Shown here in pieces: positions 38,475 through 47,945 of a stretch of DNA of 64,000 bases. Source of the stretch: Aureimonas pseudogalii (GTDB taxonomy: Bacteria; Pseudomonadota; Alphaproteobacteria; Rhizobiales; Rhizobiaceae). The DNA lies in NCBI RefSeq assembly GCF_014196835.1, contig NZ_JACIEK010000001.1:880283-944282 (forward strand), read 5' to 3'. The notes under the pieces are model-generated. The model searched no databases and had not been told where the DNA came from. It was given only the letters and a program-made list of their open reading frames with translations. The first letter of the stretch is position 1. The number at the start of each line of letters is the position of its first letter. The position numbers and the translations under genes were made by a program.

Positions 38475-39737
38475 CTACCAGTCGCTGCGCTTCAGGCGGC
38501 GCATCTGCTTTTCGAGCGCGTCGAGATTGGTTGCAGCGTCGCCCTGGTCCGACAGGGTCTTGTTCACCGCCGTCCAGAACTGCTGCGAGACCTCGTTGTA
38601 CTTGGCCTTGGTCGGCGCGGAGGGACGGGGCGTGGCGTTCTCGAAGACGCTCTTCCACTTTGCGACCAGCGGCTGCTGCGCCTTGATGTCGGCGTCGTCG
38701 TAGAGCGTGGTGATCGTCGGCAGGCGGGCGGTGCCCAACGCACGGGACTTCTGCGACTCGGCCGAGGCCAGGAACTTCACGAGTTCGATCGCGGCGTCCT
38801 TGTTGGGCGAGTATTGCGACACCGCCAGGTTCCAGCCGCCGAGGCATGCGGCGGACTGACCGCCCTCGCCGGCCGGCAACGGCACGGCCTCGAACTTGCC
38901 CTTCACGGCCGAATCGGCGCTCGCGCTCAGCGGATAGGCGTAGGGCCAGTTGCGCATGAACACAGCATTGCCGGTCTGCCAGACGCCGCGCGACTCCTCC
39001 TCCATGTAGCCGAGCACCCCGGCCGGCGCGATCGTGCCGACCCAGCCCTTGGCCATGTCGAGCGCCGCCGCGGCTTTGGGATTGTTGACGGTGATCTCGC
39101 CTTCGGGCGAGACGATCTGGCCGCCGCCGCTGGAGGCGATCCATTCGAGCGCGTCGCAGGTGAGCCCCTCGTAGGCCGCGCCCTGGAAGACGAAGCCGTT
39201 CATCTGCGGGTTGCCGCCGGCGCGCTCGCCGTCCTGGATCTCCTTGGCCGTCGCGGCCATCTCGCTCCAGGTCTTCGGCACGCCCTTGCCGTATTTCTGC
39301 AGGAGATCCGTGCGGTAGTAGAGGGCCGGCGCGTCGGCATAGAGCGGCATGGCGACGAGCTTGCCGTCCACGGTCTGCGACTGGATGATGGCGGGCGAGT
39401 GCTGGGGCAGCACGTCCTTCATCGCCTCGGTGAGATCGACGAAATTGGCGGCGAGTTGCGGCGCCCAGATGACGTCGGTGCGATAGACGTCGACGTCGGT
39501 GTTGCCGGCCGAGAGCCAGAGCCGGTACTGGCCGAACTGGTCGGTGGTCGAGGCCGGCATGGTGACGATCTTCACCGTGTGTCCGCTCGCGGCCTGGAAC
39601 TGGTCGAGCTGCGCGCGCATCTCCTCGACGTCCTTGCCGATCGAGCCGAGCACGATCGACAGTTCGGCGGCCGAGACCGGGCCGGCGAAGGCGGGCATCG
39701 CGGCCAAGGCGGCGGCCCAGAATGTCCAGCGGATCAT
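38475..39737 (-). CDS. aglE: Alpha-glucoside periplasmic binding protein (AglE)
   Basis: A 420-residue solute-binding protein of the MalE/extracellular family 1 type. The signal peptide (MIRWTFWAAALAAMPAFAG) ends at VSA, residue 23. VDVYRTDVIWAPQLAANFVDLTE and NAVFMRNWPYAYPL are typical of trehalose/maltose/sucrose binders. ATG at 39737 has GGAGGA nine bases upstream, deciding the start over one at 39812. First gene of the operon; no LacI-type aglR regulator lies upstream. Confidence 0.92.
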   Translation of the reverse strand: MIRWTFWAAALAAMPAFAGPVSAAELSIVLGSIGKDVEEMRAQLDQFQAASGHTVKIVTMPASTTDQFGQYRLWLSAGNTDVDVYRTDVIWAPQLAANFVDLTEAMKDVLPQHSPAIIQSQTVDGKLVAMPLYADAPALYYRTDLLQKYGKGVPKTWSEMAATAKEIQDGERAGGNPQMNGFVFQGAAYEGLTCDALEWIASSGGGQIVSPEGEITVNNPKAAAALDMAKGWVGTIAPAGVLGYMEEESRGVWQTGNAVFMRNWPYAYPLSASADSAVKGKFEAVPLPAGEGGQSAACLGGWNLAVSQYSPNKDAAIELVKFLASAESQKSRALGTARLPTITTLYDDADIKAQQPLVAKWKSVFENATPRPSAPTKAKYNEVSQQFWTAVNKTLSDQGDAATNLDALEKQMRRLKRSDW

Positions 39738-39959
39738 AAGCGACGTCCTCCCTGCGCGGCGCGCGGACCGGATCGGTCCGTTCGCCGCCTTCTGCCGGGT
39801 CGTGGCGCTCACCTTGACGAAGCGATACGCCGACTCGGCACTCGTGAGGACAGAATTGACGCAAGGAAATGATTTGGGAAGACCGCCGGCGGGTCTGCCA
39901 TCAAATTCAACTTGAGGGCGAGCTCGTTCTGCCCTTCGATGATCGCGGAGGGCGAGCGG

Positions 39960-42221
39960 TCAGGAGGCTTCGCGCATCGCGGGTTTGCGCCGGCGGCGGG
40001 CCGCCTCGCGGGTGAGGCTGATCCGGTCGCGCTGCGGGTCGGCGGTCTCGAGCGTCGGCTCCGCCTCGGGTGCGGCGTCCATCAGGGGAGCGGGGCGATC
40101 GTCGTCTACACGCGACGCGGGCACCGGCCGCCGCGATCCGATCTCGCGAATGCGCTCACGCAGCAGCGCCCGCCGAACTTCGATGTCGCCCGTGACCGCG
40201 ACGGGATTGGCGCCGGCCTCGGCGGTTTCGCCGTCCGGTCCGGCCGCGACGGGTTCCGCCGCCGGCATCGTCTCGGGCGACGCTGAAGCAGGATGATCGG
40301 CCGCCGCGTCCATCGTCTCGGGTCGCTCGGCCATTTTGACGGCCTCGGGTGCCGGCGTCTCGCGCTCTTCGGTAATCTCCGGCGCAGCCTGCGACACAGG
40401 CGTCACATCGGCGAGACCGTCGTGGACCGCAGCCTCGGAACCATCCTGCGCCGTCTCGCCGTGGTGCCGATCGGCTGTGGACGCCGGAACCCTCTCCGGC
40501 AGGGGGTCGGTGACGTGGCGATCGGCAACGGCAGCGTCGCTCCGCTCGCTTGCAGGCCCGCGCAGCGCCCAGCCGGCCGCCATCGCTTCGGCGCGTTTCG
40601 CCGTCTCGGCGGCGCGCTCGACCGTCGGCCTCTCGGTCGTGACGACCGCGCCGGCGGGACCGGCACGGCCGGCCGACAGATGAAGCCGCTGCGCGCCATA
40701 GGCGGGCTGCGGGCTAGGCGTCTCGTGCTGCGTCTCGCCCGACCATCTTTCGACCGAGAGCGAACGGGCGGGCCGGCGCACCAGCGACACGAGCCCGGCG
40801 ACGAGGGCGACGCCGGCGCCGAGCATCAGGCCGCAGACGAGGCCGAGGATCGCGATCAGCTTGCGCGAGGATCCCGACGGGTCCATCGGCACCACGGCGT
40901 CGGAGATCACCCGCACGTTGGCGGTGTTCAGGCTCTCCTGCTCGCTCGTCTGGCGGGCGCGCAGCAGATAGGCCTCGTAGACGGCGCGCGAGGCGTCGAC
41001 CTCGCGCTCCAGCTCGCGCAGCCGCACGAAGGCGCCGCTCGTCTCGATCTGGCGCGAGCGCAGCGTGTCGATCTGGCTTGAGAGGTCGCGCTCGGTCTGC
41101 TCGGCGCGGGCGAGCTCGGTCTGCGCCGAGGCGACGATGCGGGCGAGCTCGCCCTGGATGGCGCGGCGGGCAGTGGCGACGGCCTGCTCGGCGGCGATGC
41201 GCTGGGGATGGCGCGGTCCCAGGCGCGTGGTGAGGATCGCCTGGTTCTGGGCGGCCTCGGAATAGGTCTGGCGAAGCCGCAGCAGCGATTCGGCGTTCAG
41301 CCCTTCCGGGTAGGAGCCGCCGACGACGTCGTCGACGTCGGCGCGGCGCAGCGATTCGGCGCGCACGTTCAGCGAGGTGATCTGCGAGCGCACGTCGGCG
41401 AGCTGGTTGTTGACGCGGGTGATGTAGTCGTCGTCGATCAGCCGTCCGCCGACGCCGACGAGCTTGTTCTCGGCCTTGTAGGTCTCGACCGCGCCTTCCG
41501 CCTCAACCACGCGCTGGCGCAGTTCCGCGAGGCGCGAGGAGAGCGCCGCCGTGGCGCGCCGGGCGACGTCGGACTGCGCACGGCCCTGCTCGGCGATGAA
41601 GACCTCGGTGGTGAGGTTGGCGAGACGGGCGGCCTTTTCGGGATCCTCCGACTTCACGGCGAGGCTGATGACGAAGCTGTTGGCGGTGCGCGTCGCGCTC
41701 ATGCGCTCGCGCAGCGCGTTGATCGTCACCTGCTCGCGGTCGCGCACGGCCTTGGCGGGATCGCGCGAGACGAGCGCCGAGATCAGCGAGGTGATCCGCG
41801 AGACGGCGTTGGTGCGCGTGCCGTTGAACTCGGGATCGGCGGCAAGCGAGGTCTGCGCCACGACGCGTCCGAGCACCGAATTCGAGGTCATCACCGCGAT
41901 CTGGCTCTCGATCAGCGCCAGCGTCGCGTCGGTGGTCATGCCGGTAGGCGTTTCCGTCACCTCGTTCTGCACGAGATTGAGGTTGCGTGGATCAATGACG
42001 ATCTGCGTCACCGCGGTGAACTGCGGCGGGATGGTGCTGGCGTAGCTGCCGGCCAACACCAGGCCGACGACGCCCGCCAGAAGCACCATGCGCCGACGAC
42101 GCCAGACCTCGCCGGCCACGGCCAGCGGATCGAACAGGCTGCGAGCCGGATCGGCGGATGCGGGAGAGGACGCCGCAGGCGTCGCGGCTCGGGCGGCATC
42201 GGTGCGGTCGGCGTAGAACAT
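39960..42221 (-). CDS. Wzz/GumC-family exopolysaccharide chain-length protein
   Basis: A 753-residue inner-membrane polysaccharide copolymerase. The first helix (MVLLAGVVGLVLAGSYAS, about 45-62) leads into a Wzz domain (VTQIVIDPRNLNL). A large periplasmic coiled-coil region (about 205-415) and a GNVR-type segment (about 400-450) follow, then the second helix (about 454-481). A cytoplasmic tail of some 270 Ala/Glu/Pro-rich, probably disordered residues ends the protein. There is no Walker motif, so unlike ExoP it lacks a tyrosine-kinase domain. It should set chain length and aid export of the polysaccharide built by the neighbouring genes. Confidence 0.88.
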   Translation of the reverse strand: MFYADRTDAARAATPAASSPASADPARSLFDPLAVAGEVWRRRRMVLLAGVVGLVLAGSYASTIPPQFTAVTQIVIDPRNLNLVQNEVTETPTGMTTDATLALIESQIAVMTSNSVLGRVVAQTSLAADPEFNGTRTNAVSRITSLISALVSRDPAKAVRDREQVTINALRERMSATRTANSFVISLAVKSEDPEKAARLANLTTEVFIAEQGRAQSDVARRATAALSSRLAELRQRVVEAEGAVETYKAENKLVGVGGRLIDDDYITRVNNQLADVRSQITSLNVRAESLRRADVDDVVGGSYPEGLNAESLLRLRQTYSEAAQNQAILTTRLGPRHPQRIAAEQAVATARRAIQGELARIVASAQTELARAEQTERDLSSQIDTLRSRQIETSGAFVRLRELEREVDASRAVYEAYLLRARQTSEQESLNTANVRVISDAVVPMDPSGSSRKLIAILGLVCGLMLGAGVALVAGLVSLVRRPARSLSVERWSGETQHETPSPQPAYGAQRLHLSAGRAGPAGAVVTTERPTVERAAETAKRAEAMAAGWALRGPASERSDAAVADRHVTDPLPERVPASTADRHHGETAQDGSEAAVHDGLADVTPVSQAAPEITEERETPAPEAVKMAERPETMDAAADHPASASPETMPAAEPVAAGPDGETAEAGANPVAVTGDIEVRRALLRERIREIGSRRPVPASRVDDDRPAPLMDAAPEAEPTLETADPQRDRISLTREAARRRRKPAMREAS

Positions 42222-42367
42222 CCGGAATGGCCCGTCGGCAGGAGGGAGCGATTGCGCGTTCGGCCCGCGGCGCCCTCGCGAGGCGCTCCGGGTCCGTCCG
42301 GTTCCCTGAACCATCGGGCAACATGGCAAAGAAAGCGTTAATGCTCCGGCCGGGACAACCTGAGCGA

Positions 42368-43513
42368 CTACCCCTGCGTCAGCTTGCGCCGCAGCGCCTC
42401 GTACCAGGCCTTCGGGCGGCCTTGCGGGTCGAAGGGCAGCGGCCGGGCGGGCGTGCCGTCGGTGCGCGGCATGACGTCGGACACCCAGCTGTAGCGGTCG
42501 CTCAGCCCCCAGGTGATCACCGCCTCGGGACGCTGGCCCGCGAACAGCCCGTCGAGGAAGTCGCCGACCACGACGCTCGCCGCCTCGTCGATCGCGTCGG
42601 CGTCGCCCCGCACCTGGAAGTCGATGACGTCGAGCTCGGTGGCGAGGAGGCCGACGCCCATCGCCTCGAGGTCGCGCCCGAAGCGGGCGAGCGCCTCGCG
42701 GTCGATCTTCAGATGCGAGTAGAGATGGCCCTGGATGCCCACGGCATCGACCCGGTGGTTCGCATCCTGAAGCTGGCGCACGATGTCGAGCATCACCGCG
42801 CGGCGCCGGTCGTAGCGGTCGCCGGTGAATTCGAGGTCGTAGTCGTTGATCACCAGCCGGGCGCTCGGGTCGGCGCGCGCGGCCGCAGCGAAGGCGAGCG
42901 GGACGTGGCGGGGCCCGAGCCGGCGCAGCCAGATGCTGTCGCGCAAGGGGCCGCCGGCCTCGCCCGGTTCGTGCGCGATCACCTCGTTCACCACGTCCCA
43001 GCTCGCGAGGCGACCGCGGAAATGGTCGGCGGTGCGCTCGATGTGGTCGAGCAGCACCCGCTCGGCCTCGGCCTCCTCGGTGACCGCCTCGAGCCAATCG
43101 GGATTGGTCGACCACCAGACGAAGGCATGCCCGCGCGCGGCCTGGCCGTTGGCCAGCGCCCAGTCGACCAGCCGATCGGCCGGGCCGAAGCGAAACGCAC
43201 CGCGTTCCGGTCGCAGCAGACCGAACTTCAGTTCGTTCATCGGCAGCACGAGATCGCATTCCGAAACGTAGGGGCGGCGGTAGTCGGGATCCCCCTCGAA
43301 AGGCTCGAACTGGATCGCCGCGCCGAAGGGCACGCCGCCGGGTCGAGGCGCTGCATGGGCCGGGACGGCGGACCCGAGGCCGGCGAGCGCAGCGCCCGCG
43401 CCGAGCTTCGCCAGCAGCGAACGCCGCGTTAAGCTCGCCGCGCTATGGGTTGGCGTCGAGGCGGATCTGCGGCACGGCTCGGGCGATCCGATGCTGTCGG
43501 CCTCGTGCGCCAT
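42368..43513 (-). CDS. Tat-exported GH10 glycanase (xylanase family)
   Basis: A 381-residue secreted beta-glycanase. The twin-arginine signal LTRRSLLAKLG (Arg30-31) and a hydrophobic core end near AHA-AP (about 55). The GH10 barrel has acid/base Glu177 in SWDVVNEV and nucleophile Glu293 in ATELDV, plus NDYDLEFTG and VGIQGHLYS. GH10 enzymes cut beta-1,4-xylans. In this locus it more likely trims or releases the cell's own exopolysaccharide, as rhizobial glycanases do, but plant-wall xylan is the alternative. It is divergent from the flippase gene by 27 bases. Confidence 0.9.
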   Translation of the reverse strand: MAHEADSIGSPEPCRRSASTPTHSAASLTRRSLLAKLGAGAALAGLGSAVPAHAAPRPGGVPFGAAIQFEPFEGDPDYRRPYVSECDLVLPMNELKFGLLRPERGAFRFGPADRLVDWALANGQAARGHAFVWWSTNPDWLEAVTEEAEAERVLLDHIERTADHFRGRLASWDVVNEVIAHEPGEAGGPLRDSIWLRRLGPRHVPLAFAAAARADPSARLVINDYDLEFTGDRYDRRRAVMLDIVRQLQDANHRVDAVGIQGHLYSHLKIDREALARFGRDLEAMGVGLLATELDVIDFQVRGDADAIDEAASVVVGDFLDGLFAGQRPEAVITWGLSDRYSWVSDVMPRTDGTPARPLPFDPQGRPKAWYEALRRKLTQG

Positions 43514-43540
43514 GGTTCAACGCCCTCTCGAGAGTTCGCG

Positions 43541-44863
43541 ATGCGGTTGTTTCGATTCCTCGCAGAAACGGTTGAAGCAAACCTTTATCTCGTGCGGGAC
43601 TATTCGAAGCTGATCAGCGGCTCGCTCGGGCGGCTCGTGCTGTCGCTCGCCTATTTCACCGCCGTCGCCAACACCTTGAGCGTCGCCGATTTCGGCCTGT
43701 TCGCCACCGCCTCGGGCACCGGCGTGGTGCTGTCGCGCATCGCGGGCCTTGGCTTCGTCTCGCCGCTCTACCGCGCGGCGACCCGCAAGCCGCAGCTCGT
43801 CGGCGTCTACACGGCCGGCTATCTCGCGGCGCTGGCGCTGTCGCTGCCGCTGGTCGTGCTTGCGGCGGCAGGCTTCTATCTCGGCGTCTTCCGCGGTGAT
43901 CTGGCGCTTCTGCCCTTCGCGCTCATCATCGTGGCGGAGGTCGTGTTCTGGCGCTCGATGGAGGTGGTCTGCATCGTCAACAACGGGCTCGGCCGGTTCG
44001 GCCGCGCCTCGCTGCTGGTGATCGGCGGCACGGCGGCGAAATCGCTGGCCGCGCTTCTCTTCTCCTTCGGGGTCGGCGCCTCCGGTGGCATCCTCGCCTG
44101 GAGCGCCTTCTATCTCGGCGCCAACGCGGTGGCCGCGCTCGCCGGCATCGCGCTCATCTACCCGCGCCAGCGGCTGCGCCTTCGGCCCCGGCTCTATCTG
44201 CGCCGCGCCTCCGACAGCTTCGCGGTGGCCGGCGCGGAGGTGCTGTTCTACCTCCAGTCGGAGATGGACAAGATCCTGGTGCTCTCGATCGGCGGGCCTC
44301 AGATCGCCGGCGTCTACGCCATGCTCATGCGCCTCATCGACCTCACCGCTCTGCCCATCCGCTCCTTCAACACGATGGCGGTGCAGAAGCTGATGCGCGC
44401 GCCCGCGGCCTTCTCGTCGCGGCGCATGCGCTGGGGCATCGAGGGCGGCATCGCGCTCGTCTCGGTGGCGGGCATGGCCGGGCTCGGGCTCGTGCTGCTC
44501 GTGGCGCCGACGCTGCTCGGGCGCAACGTCGCGGACGCCGCGCCCCTCGTGCTCGTCGCCATCGCCGTGCCCGCCTTCCGCAATCTCGTGGAGTACGAGA
44601 GCGAGCTTCTCTATGCGCGCGGGCTGACGGGCACCCGCGCCGGGCTGCTGGCGCTGCTCGGGCTGATGAAGGCCGGGCTTCTGACGATGCTGCTCACCTC
44701 GGCGGCGAAGGACGGCGGCACGGGCTGGATCGCCGGCCTCAACGGGGTGTTCGCGACCCTCTGGCTGACCTCGGCGATGACGGCCTACACGGCGATGGAC
44801 GCGCGGCGCGCCGCGCCCCGGCTCAGCTGGCGCCGGAGGAAAGCCCGACGGCTGCCCGGATGA
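43541..44863 (+). CDS. Polysaccharide flippase-like membrane protein (Wzx/MATE-type)
   Basis: A 440-residue inner-membrane protein with about 12 hydrophobic segments. The start MRLFRFLAETVEANLYLVRDYSKLISGSLGRL and the overall arrangement resemble Wzx/O-antigen flippases, which move lipid-linked repeat units across the membrane. ATG at 43541 is preceded by GAGAG; a longer in-frame start is Arg-rich and overlaps the divergent GH10 gene. The final 41 bases overlap the convergent DUF6492 gene. Confidence 0.8.
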   Translation: MRLFRFLAETVEANLYLVRDYSKLISGSLGRLVLSLAYFTAVANTLSVADFGLFATASGTGVVLSRIAGLGFVSPLYRAATRKPQLVGVYTAGYLAALALSLPLVVLAAAGFYLGVFRGDLALLPFALIIVAEVVFWRSMEVVCIVNNGLGRFGRASLLVIGGTAAKSLAALLFSFGVGASGGILAWSAFYLGANAVAALAGIALIYPRQRLRLRPRLYLRRASDSFAVAGAEVLFYLQSEMDKILVLSIGGPQIAGVYAMLMRLIDLTALPIRSFNTMAVQKLMRAPAAFSSRRMRWGIEGGIALVSVAGMAGLGLVLLVAPTLLGRNVADAAPLVLVAIAVPAFRNLVEYESELLYARGLTGTRAGLLALLGLMKAGLLTMLLTSAAKDGGTGWIAGLNGVFATLWLTSAMTAYTAMDARRAAPRLSWRRRKARRLPG

Positions 44864-45719
44864 GGGCGGGGTCGGTTCCCGTGAAGGACTGGAGGCCGAC
44901 CGCGACCTGGCGGGGCTCGAGCGCGCCGAGATAGCGGGCAAGTTCGGCAGAGCCCATCGGCGGGCCGTCCCAGTAGACGGCGCAGAGTTCGTTTGCCACC
45001 GCGACGTGGCGATCGGGCCGGCCTTCCACCTCGTCGACGAAGCGGCCGTAGATCGTGCATTCCGACAGCGCCCGCGAGCCGGCGAGCGCGCGCATGGCCG
45101 AACGCCCCCGCACCGCCTCGATGCGGGCCAGCATCTCGCGCACCGTGTCGCGGCGCCAGGCGATGAGGGTCGCGATGTAGCCGAATTCGATCCGGCGCCC
45201 GGTCTCGGCGATGCCGAGCAGCGCGGCGGCGCGCGCCTCCCAGCTGTCGTGGACGGCGCGCAGATGCGGCAGCACCGGCCGCCGCGCCTCGGGAATGCGG
45301 GTGAAATGCACGGCCGTGCCGTCGTGCAGCGAGGCGGCGTCGAAGGGGCGCACGAAGACGACGTCGGAATCCAGCGACACGAGGACGTCCTCCTCCATCG
45401 CCGCCGCCATGGCGATGCGGCGGAGCTGCTGCACGTGCCACCCGCGCAGCGGCGGGCCGAAGGGGCTGAACCACAGCCGCCGGCCGCGCCTCAGGGGATC
45501 GGGCACGGGACGCAGCCAGCCGGGCAGAAGGTCGCGCTCGCTGACGACGCGCCGGTGCGGCCCCTCGAACGAGCGGAACAGTGCGACGTCGGCGGCCTCG
45601 ACCAGGAGATAGTGCCGCGAGAAGCCGGTGGCGAACCGGTCGATGCTGTCGCAGAGGAGACGGCACCGCTCGAGATCGCCGCGGTAGCTTGACGTGACCA
45701 GCGCGACCTGGAGGCTCAT
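44823..45719 (-). CDS. DUF6492 family protein, probable glycosyltransferase
   Basis: A 298-residue cytoplasmic protein. Opening LQVALVTSSYRGDLERCRLLCDSIDRFATGFSRHYLLV, then GPPLRGWHVQQLRRI and VSLDSDVVFVRPFD, identify the DUF6492 family. The DSD is a likely metal/nucleotide-sugar DxD motif. The function as a sugar transferase is inferred from fold and neighbourhood. Its ATG overlaps the upstream WecG/TagA-type gene as ATGA. Its 3' end overlaps the convergent flippase gene. Confidence 0.8.
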   Translation of the reverse strand: MSLQVALVTSSYRGDLERCRLLCDSIDRFATGFSRHYLLVEAADVALFRSFEGPHRRVVSERDLLPGWLRPVPDPLRRGRRLWFSPFGPPLRGWHVQQLRRIAMAAAMEEDVLVSLDSDVVFVRPFDAASLHDGTAVHFTRIPEARRPVLPHLRAVHDSWEARAAALLGIAETGRRIEFGYIATLIAWRRDTVREMLARIEAVRGRSAMRALAGSRALSECTIYGRFVDEVEGRPDRHVAVANELCAVYWDGPPMGSAELARYLGALEPRQVAVGLQSFTGTDPALIRAAVGLSSGAS

Positions 45720-46570
45720 GGCGACGTGTCGTCGCCCGAGGGTTCCCGCCCCAGCCATTGGCGGGCCATGCGCAGGAGAAACGCCGGATTGCCGGCGACG
45801 TAGCGCTGGGCGAGGCGACGCGGCTCGAGCGCCAGCCGCCACAGCCATTCCGAGCGCAACCGGCGCACCGCGGAGGGCGCGCGCGGCACCTTGCCGGCGC
45901 TGAAGTCGAGGAACGCGCCGACGGCGATCGCCACCGGCACCTCGCGCGCGGTGATCGTCTCGGCGATGAAGTTCTCCTGCCGGGGAACGCCGAGCCCGAC
46001 GAGCACGATGTCGGCCTGGACGAGGCGCAGCAGGCGGATCACCGCCTCGGTCTCCTCGCCGCCCGAGAAGTAGCCATGCTGGATCGGCAGGAAGCGATGC
46101 CGGGGAAACCGCTCGCCGAGGCGCTCCGCGGCGGTCTCGACGATGCCGGGCTCGCCCCCGATCAGCGCGACGCGCAGATCCCGCGTGGCGCGCTCGAGCA
46201 CGAAGGGCACGAAGTCGGTGCCGTTGAGATTCTCGGGAAACGCCTCGCCGAAGAGCATGCGCGAGCCGAGGTCGACGCCGATGCCGTCGGGCAGCGACAG
46301 GAAGTTTCGCATCGTCGCGGCGTAGCGCTCGTCGCCGGCGGCGACGTTGACGCAGTGCGCGTTGACGAAGGCGACGTGAAGCTCGGAACGCGCCTCGATC
46401 GACAGCTCGATGATGGCGAGCGCCTCGTCGCCGGTGATCGCGGCGACGTCGAGCCGCCCGATACGGCGAAGGCCGGAGGCGGCGACGGCCGATTGCGGCT
46501 CCGGCGCGGCCGGGCGAGGGGCCGGCGGCGCCGCGCCTGCGAGGTCGACGAGGGGAAGCGAGGTGATCAT
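45716..46570 (-). CDS. WecG/TagA/CpsF family glycosyltransferase
   Basis: A 284-residue GT26-type transferase. VAFVNAHCVNVAAGDERYAATM, LPDGIGVDLGSRMLFG, VALIGGEPGIVETAAERL and VLVGLGVPRQENFI are the family motifs. Members add N-acetylmannosaminuronic acid, ManNAc or glucuronic acid to lipid-linked sugars; the sugar here is unknown. Starts at 46570 with ATGA overlap to the GT4 gene and is itself coupled to the DUF6492 gene, forming a three-gene minus-strand unit. Confidence 0.9.
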   Translation of the reverse strand: MITSLPLVDLAGAAPPAPRPAAPEPQSAVAASGLRRIGRLDVAAITGDEALAIIELSIEARSELHVAFVNAHCVNVAAGDERYAATMRNFLSLPDGIGVDLGSRMLFGEAFPENLNGTDFVPFVLERATRDLRVALIGGEPGIVETAAERLGERFPRHRFLPIQHGYFSGGEETEAVIRLLRLVQADIVLVGLGVPRQENFIAETITAREVPVAIAVGAFLDFSAGKVPRAPSAVRRLRSEWLWRLALEPRRLAQRYVAGNPAFLLRMARQWLGREPSGDDTSP

Positions 46571-47796
46571 CGCGCCACCGTCCGGCGCGAGGCGGCATCG
46601 GCAGGCTCGGGCTGGGCCAGGACCGGCTCGGCCGAGCCGGCGAGGCGCGCCAGCCCTTGTTTCAGACCGCGTTGCAGGTCGCCCGCCTGTCGCTGCGCGA
46701 ACGCGCGGCCATCGAGCCGCAGCGTCTCGCCGGCCCGCTCGCGCCGCACCAGATCGGCGAGCGCGGCGGCGAAGGCGCCAGGATCGGACGCGACGCGAAG
46801 GTTCGAGGGCAGCACCGCGCCGAGGCCCCGCAGCGCCAAAGGCGTCGCGACGGCGGGCATGCCCTCCTCCAGCGTCTCGATCGTCTTCAGCTGAACGCCG
46901 GTGCCGCCGCGCGTCGCCAGCGCGACGACACGGCCCGAGCGCACGAAGGCCTGCGCATCCGGCACGCGGCCGTGGAACGACACCTGCGGGGGCGCGGCCG
47001 GCGGCGCCCCGTCGAAACGGCCGGCGATCGCGACGGTGACGTCGGCCGGCAGCAGCGGCGCGACGCTTTCCACGAACCAGTCGAGGCCGGCGCGGTTGGG
47101 CGCCCAGCTCCAGGTGCCGATCATCACGACGTCGGCGGCGCGGGTGCCGTCGTCCTCGCGCGGGCCGCCATGGCCGACGGTGAGGCTGAGGGGGATCGAG
47201 CGGGGATCGTCGGCCAGCCCGAGATTGCGCGCGTCCTCGGCGGCGAGGCTGTGGATCACCGCGGCCTCGCGGCAGAGGCGCGCCTCGGCGCCGCGCAGGA
47301 GCTTCGCTTCGCGGCGATAGAGGAAGCGGGCCACCCGGCTGCGAGCGTGCTCGGCATTCTCGGCGGCCGAGAGATGCTCGACATTGTGCGCGACGAAGAT
47401 CACGGGCGCGAGCGTCGAGAGGAACGGATACGCGATCGGCATCTGCACGGAGGAGAGCACCACGGCGTCGAACGGGCCGGCTTCGGTCAGCCGGGCGCGC
47501 AAGGCCGCCTCGCCGAGCCCGCGCAGCTTGGCCGATCCCACCGGCAGGCCGCTGCGCCAAGCGTCCAGCACCCAGCGGATCTTCTGCGCCCGCCCCGCCG
47601 CGCCGTTCTCGATCGCGAGTTCGCCAAGATCGACATGGGCGCGTTCGGGCGGCAAGGCGCCCGGCCGGCGGAAGCCGACCAGCGTCAAACGTGCGCCCGC
47701 AGCCTCCAGCCCCTCCGAGATCGCCCGGTTGGCGATCTCGAACCCGGTGCTGCTGCGGCCGTCGGGAAGAAGCGACGAAATGAAGAGGAGATGCAC
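46567..47796 (-). CDS. Glycosyltransferase family 4-like protein
   Basis: A 409-residue GT-B-fold enzyme. The N-terminal domain starts HLLFISSLLPDGRSSTGFEIANRAI with a GFE loop for the acceptor. The C-terminal domain has VVMIGTWSWAPNRAGLDWFVESV and GTGVQLKTIETLEEGMPAVATPLALRGL, in which the ExxxxGxPVVAT nucleotide-sugar site appears as ETLEEGMPAVAT. A retaining transferase for exopolysaccharide assembly is likely. It is the first gene of its operon and divergent from the GT2 gene. Confidence 0.87.
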   Translation of the reverse strand: MHLLFISSLLPDGRSSTGFEIANRAISEGLEAAGARLTLVGFRRPGALPPERAHVDLGELAIENGAAGRAQKIRWVLDAWRSGLPVGSAKLRGLGEAALRARLTEAGPFDAVVLSSVQMPIAYPFLSTLAPVIFVAHNVEHLSAAENAEHARSRVARFLYRREAKLLRGAEARLCREAAVIHSLAAEDARNLGLADDPRSIPLSLTVGHGGPREDDGTRAADVVMIGTWSWAPNRAGLDWFVESVAPLLPADVTVAIAGRFDGAPPAAPPQVSFHGRVPDAQAFVRSGRVVALATRGGTGVQLKTIETLEEGMPAVATPLALRGLGAVLPSNLRVASDPGAFAAALADLVRRERAGETLRLDGRAFAQRQAGDLQRGLKQGLARLAGSAEPVLAQPEPADAASRRTVAR

Positions 47797-47945
47797 GGCC
47801 GGCTCCCTGCCTTTGCGCGATAATGCCTTCGGGAGCCTTTCGATTTCGTCAACCGGACATGGCGCCGGCCGCGCGCCGGACAGGGCCGAACCTGCCGCGG
47901 TGGACTTTGAGGGAATCTTGAGGATCGGGCTCTAGGCTCGTCGCC

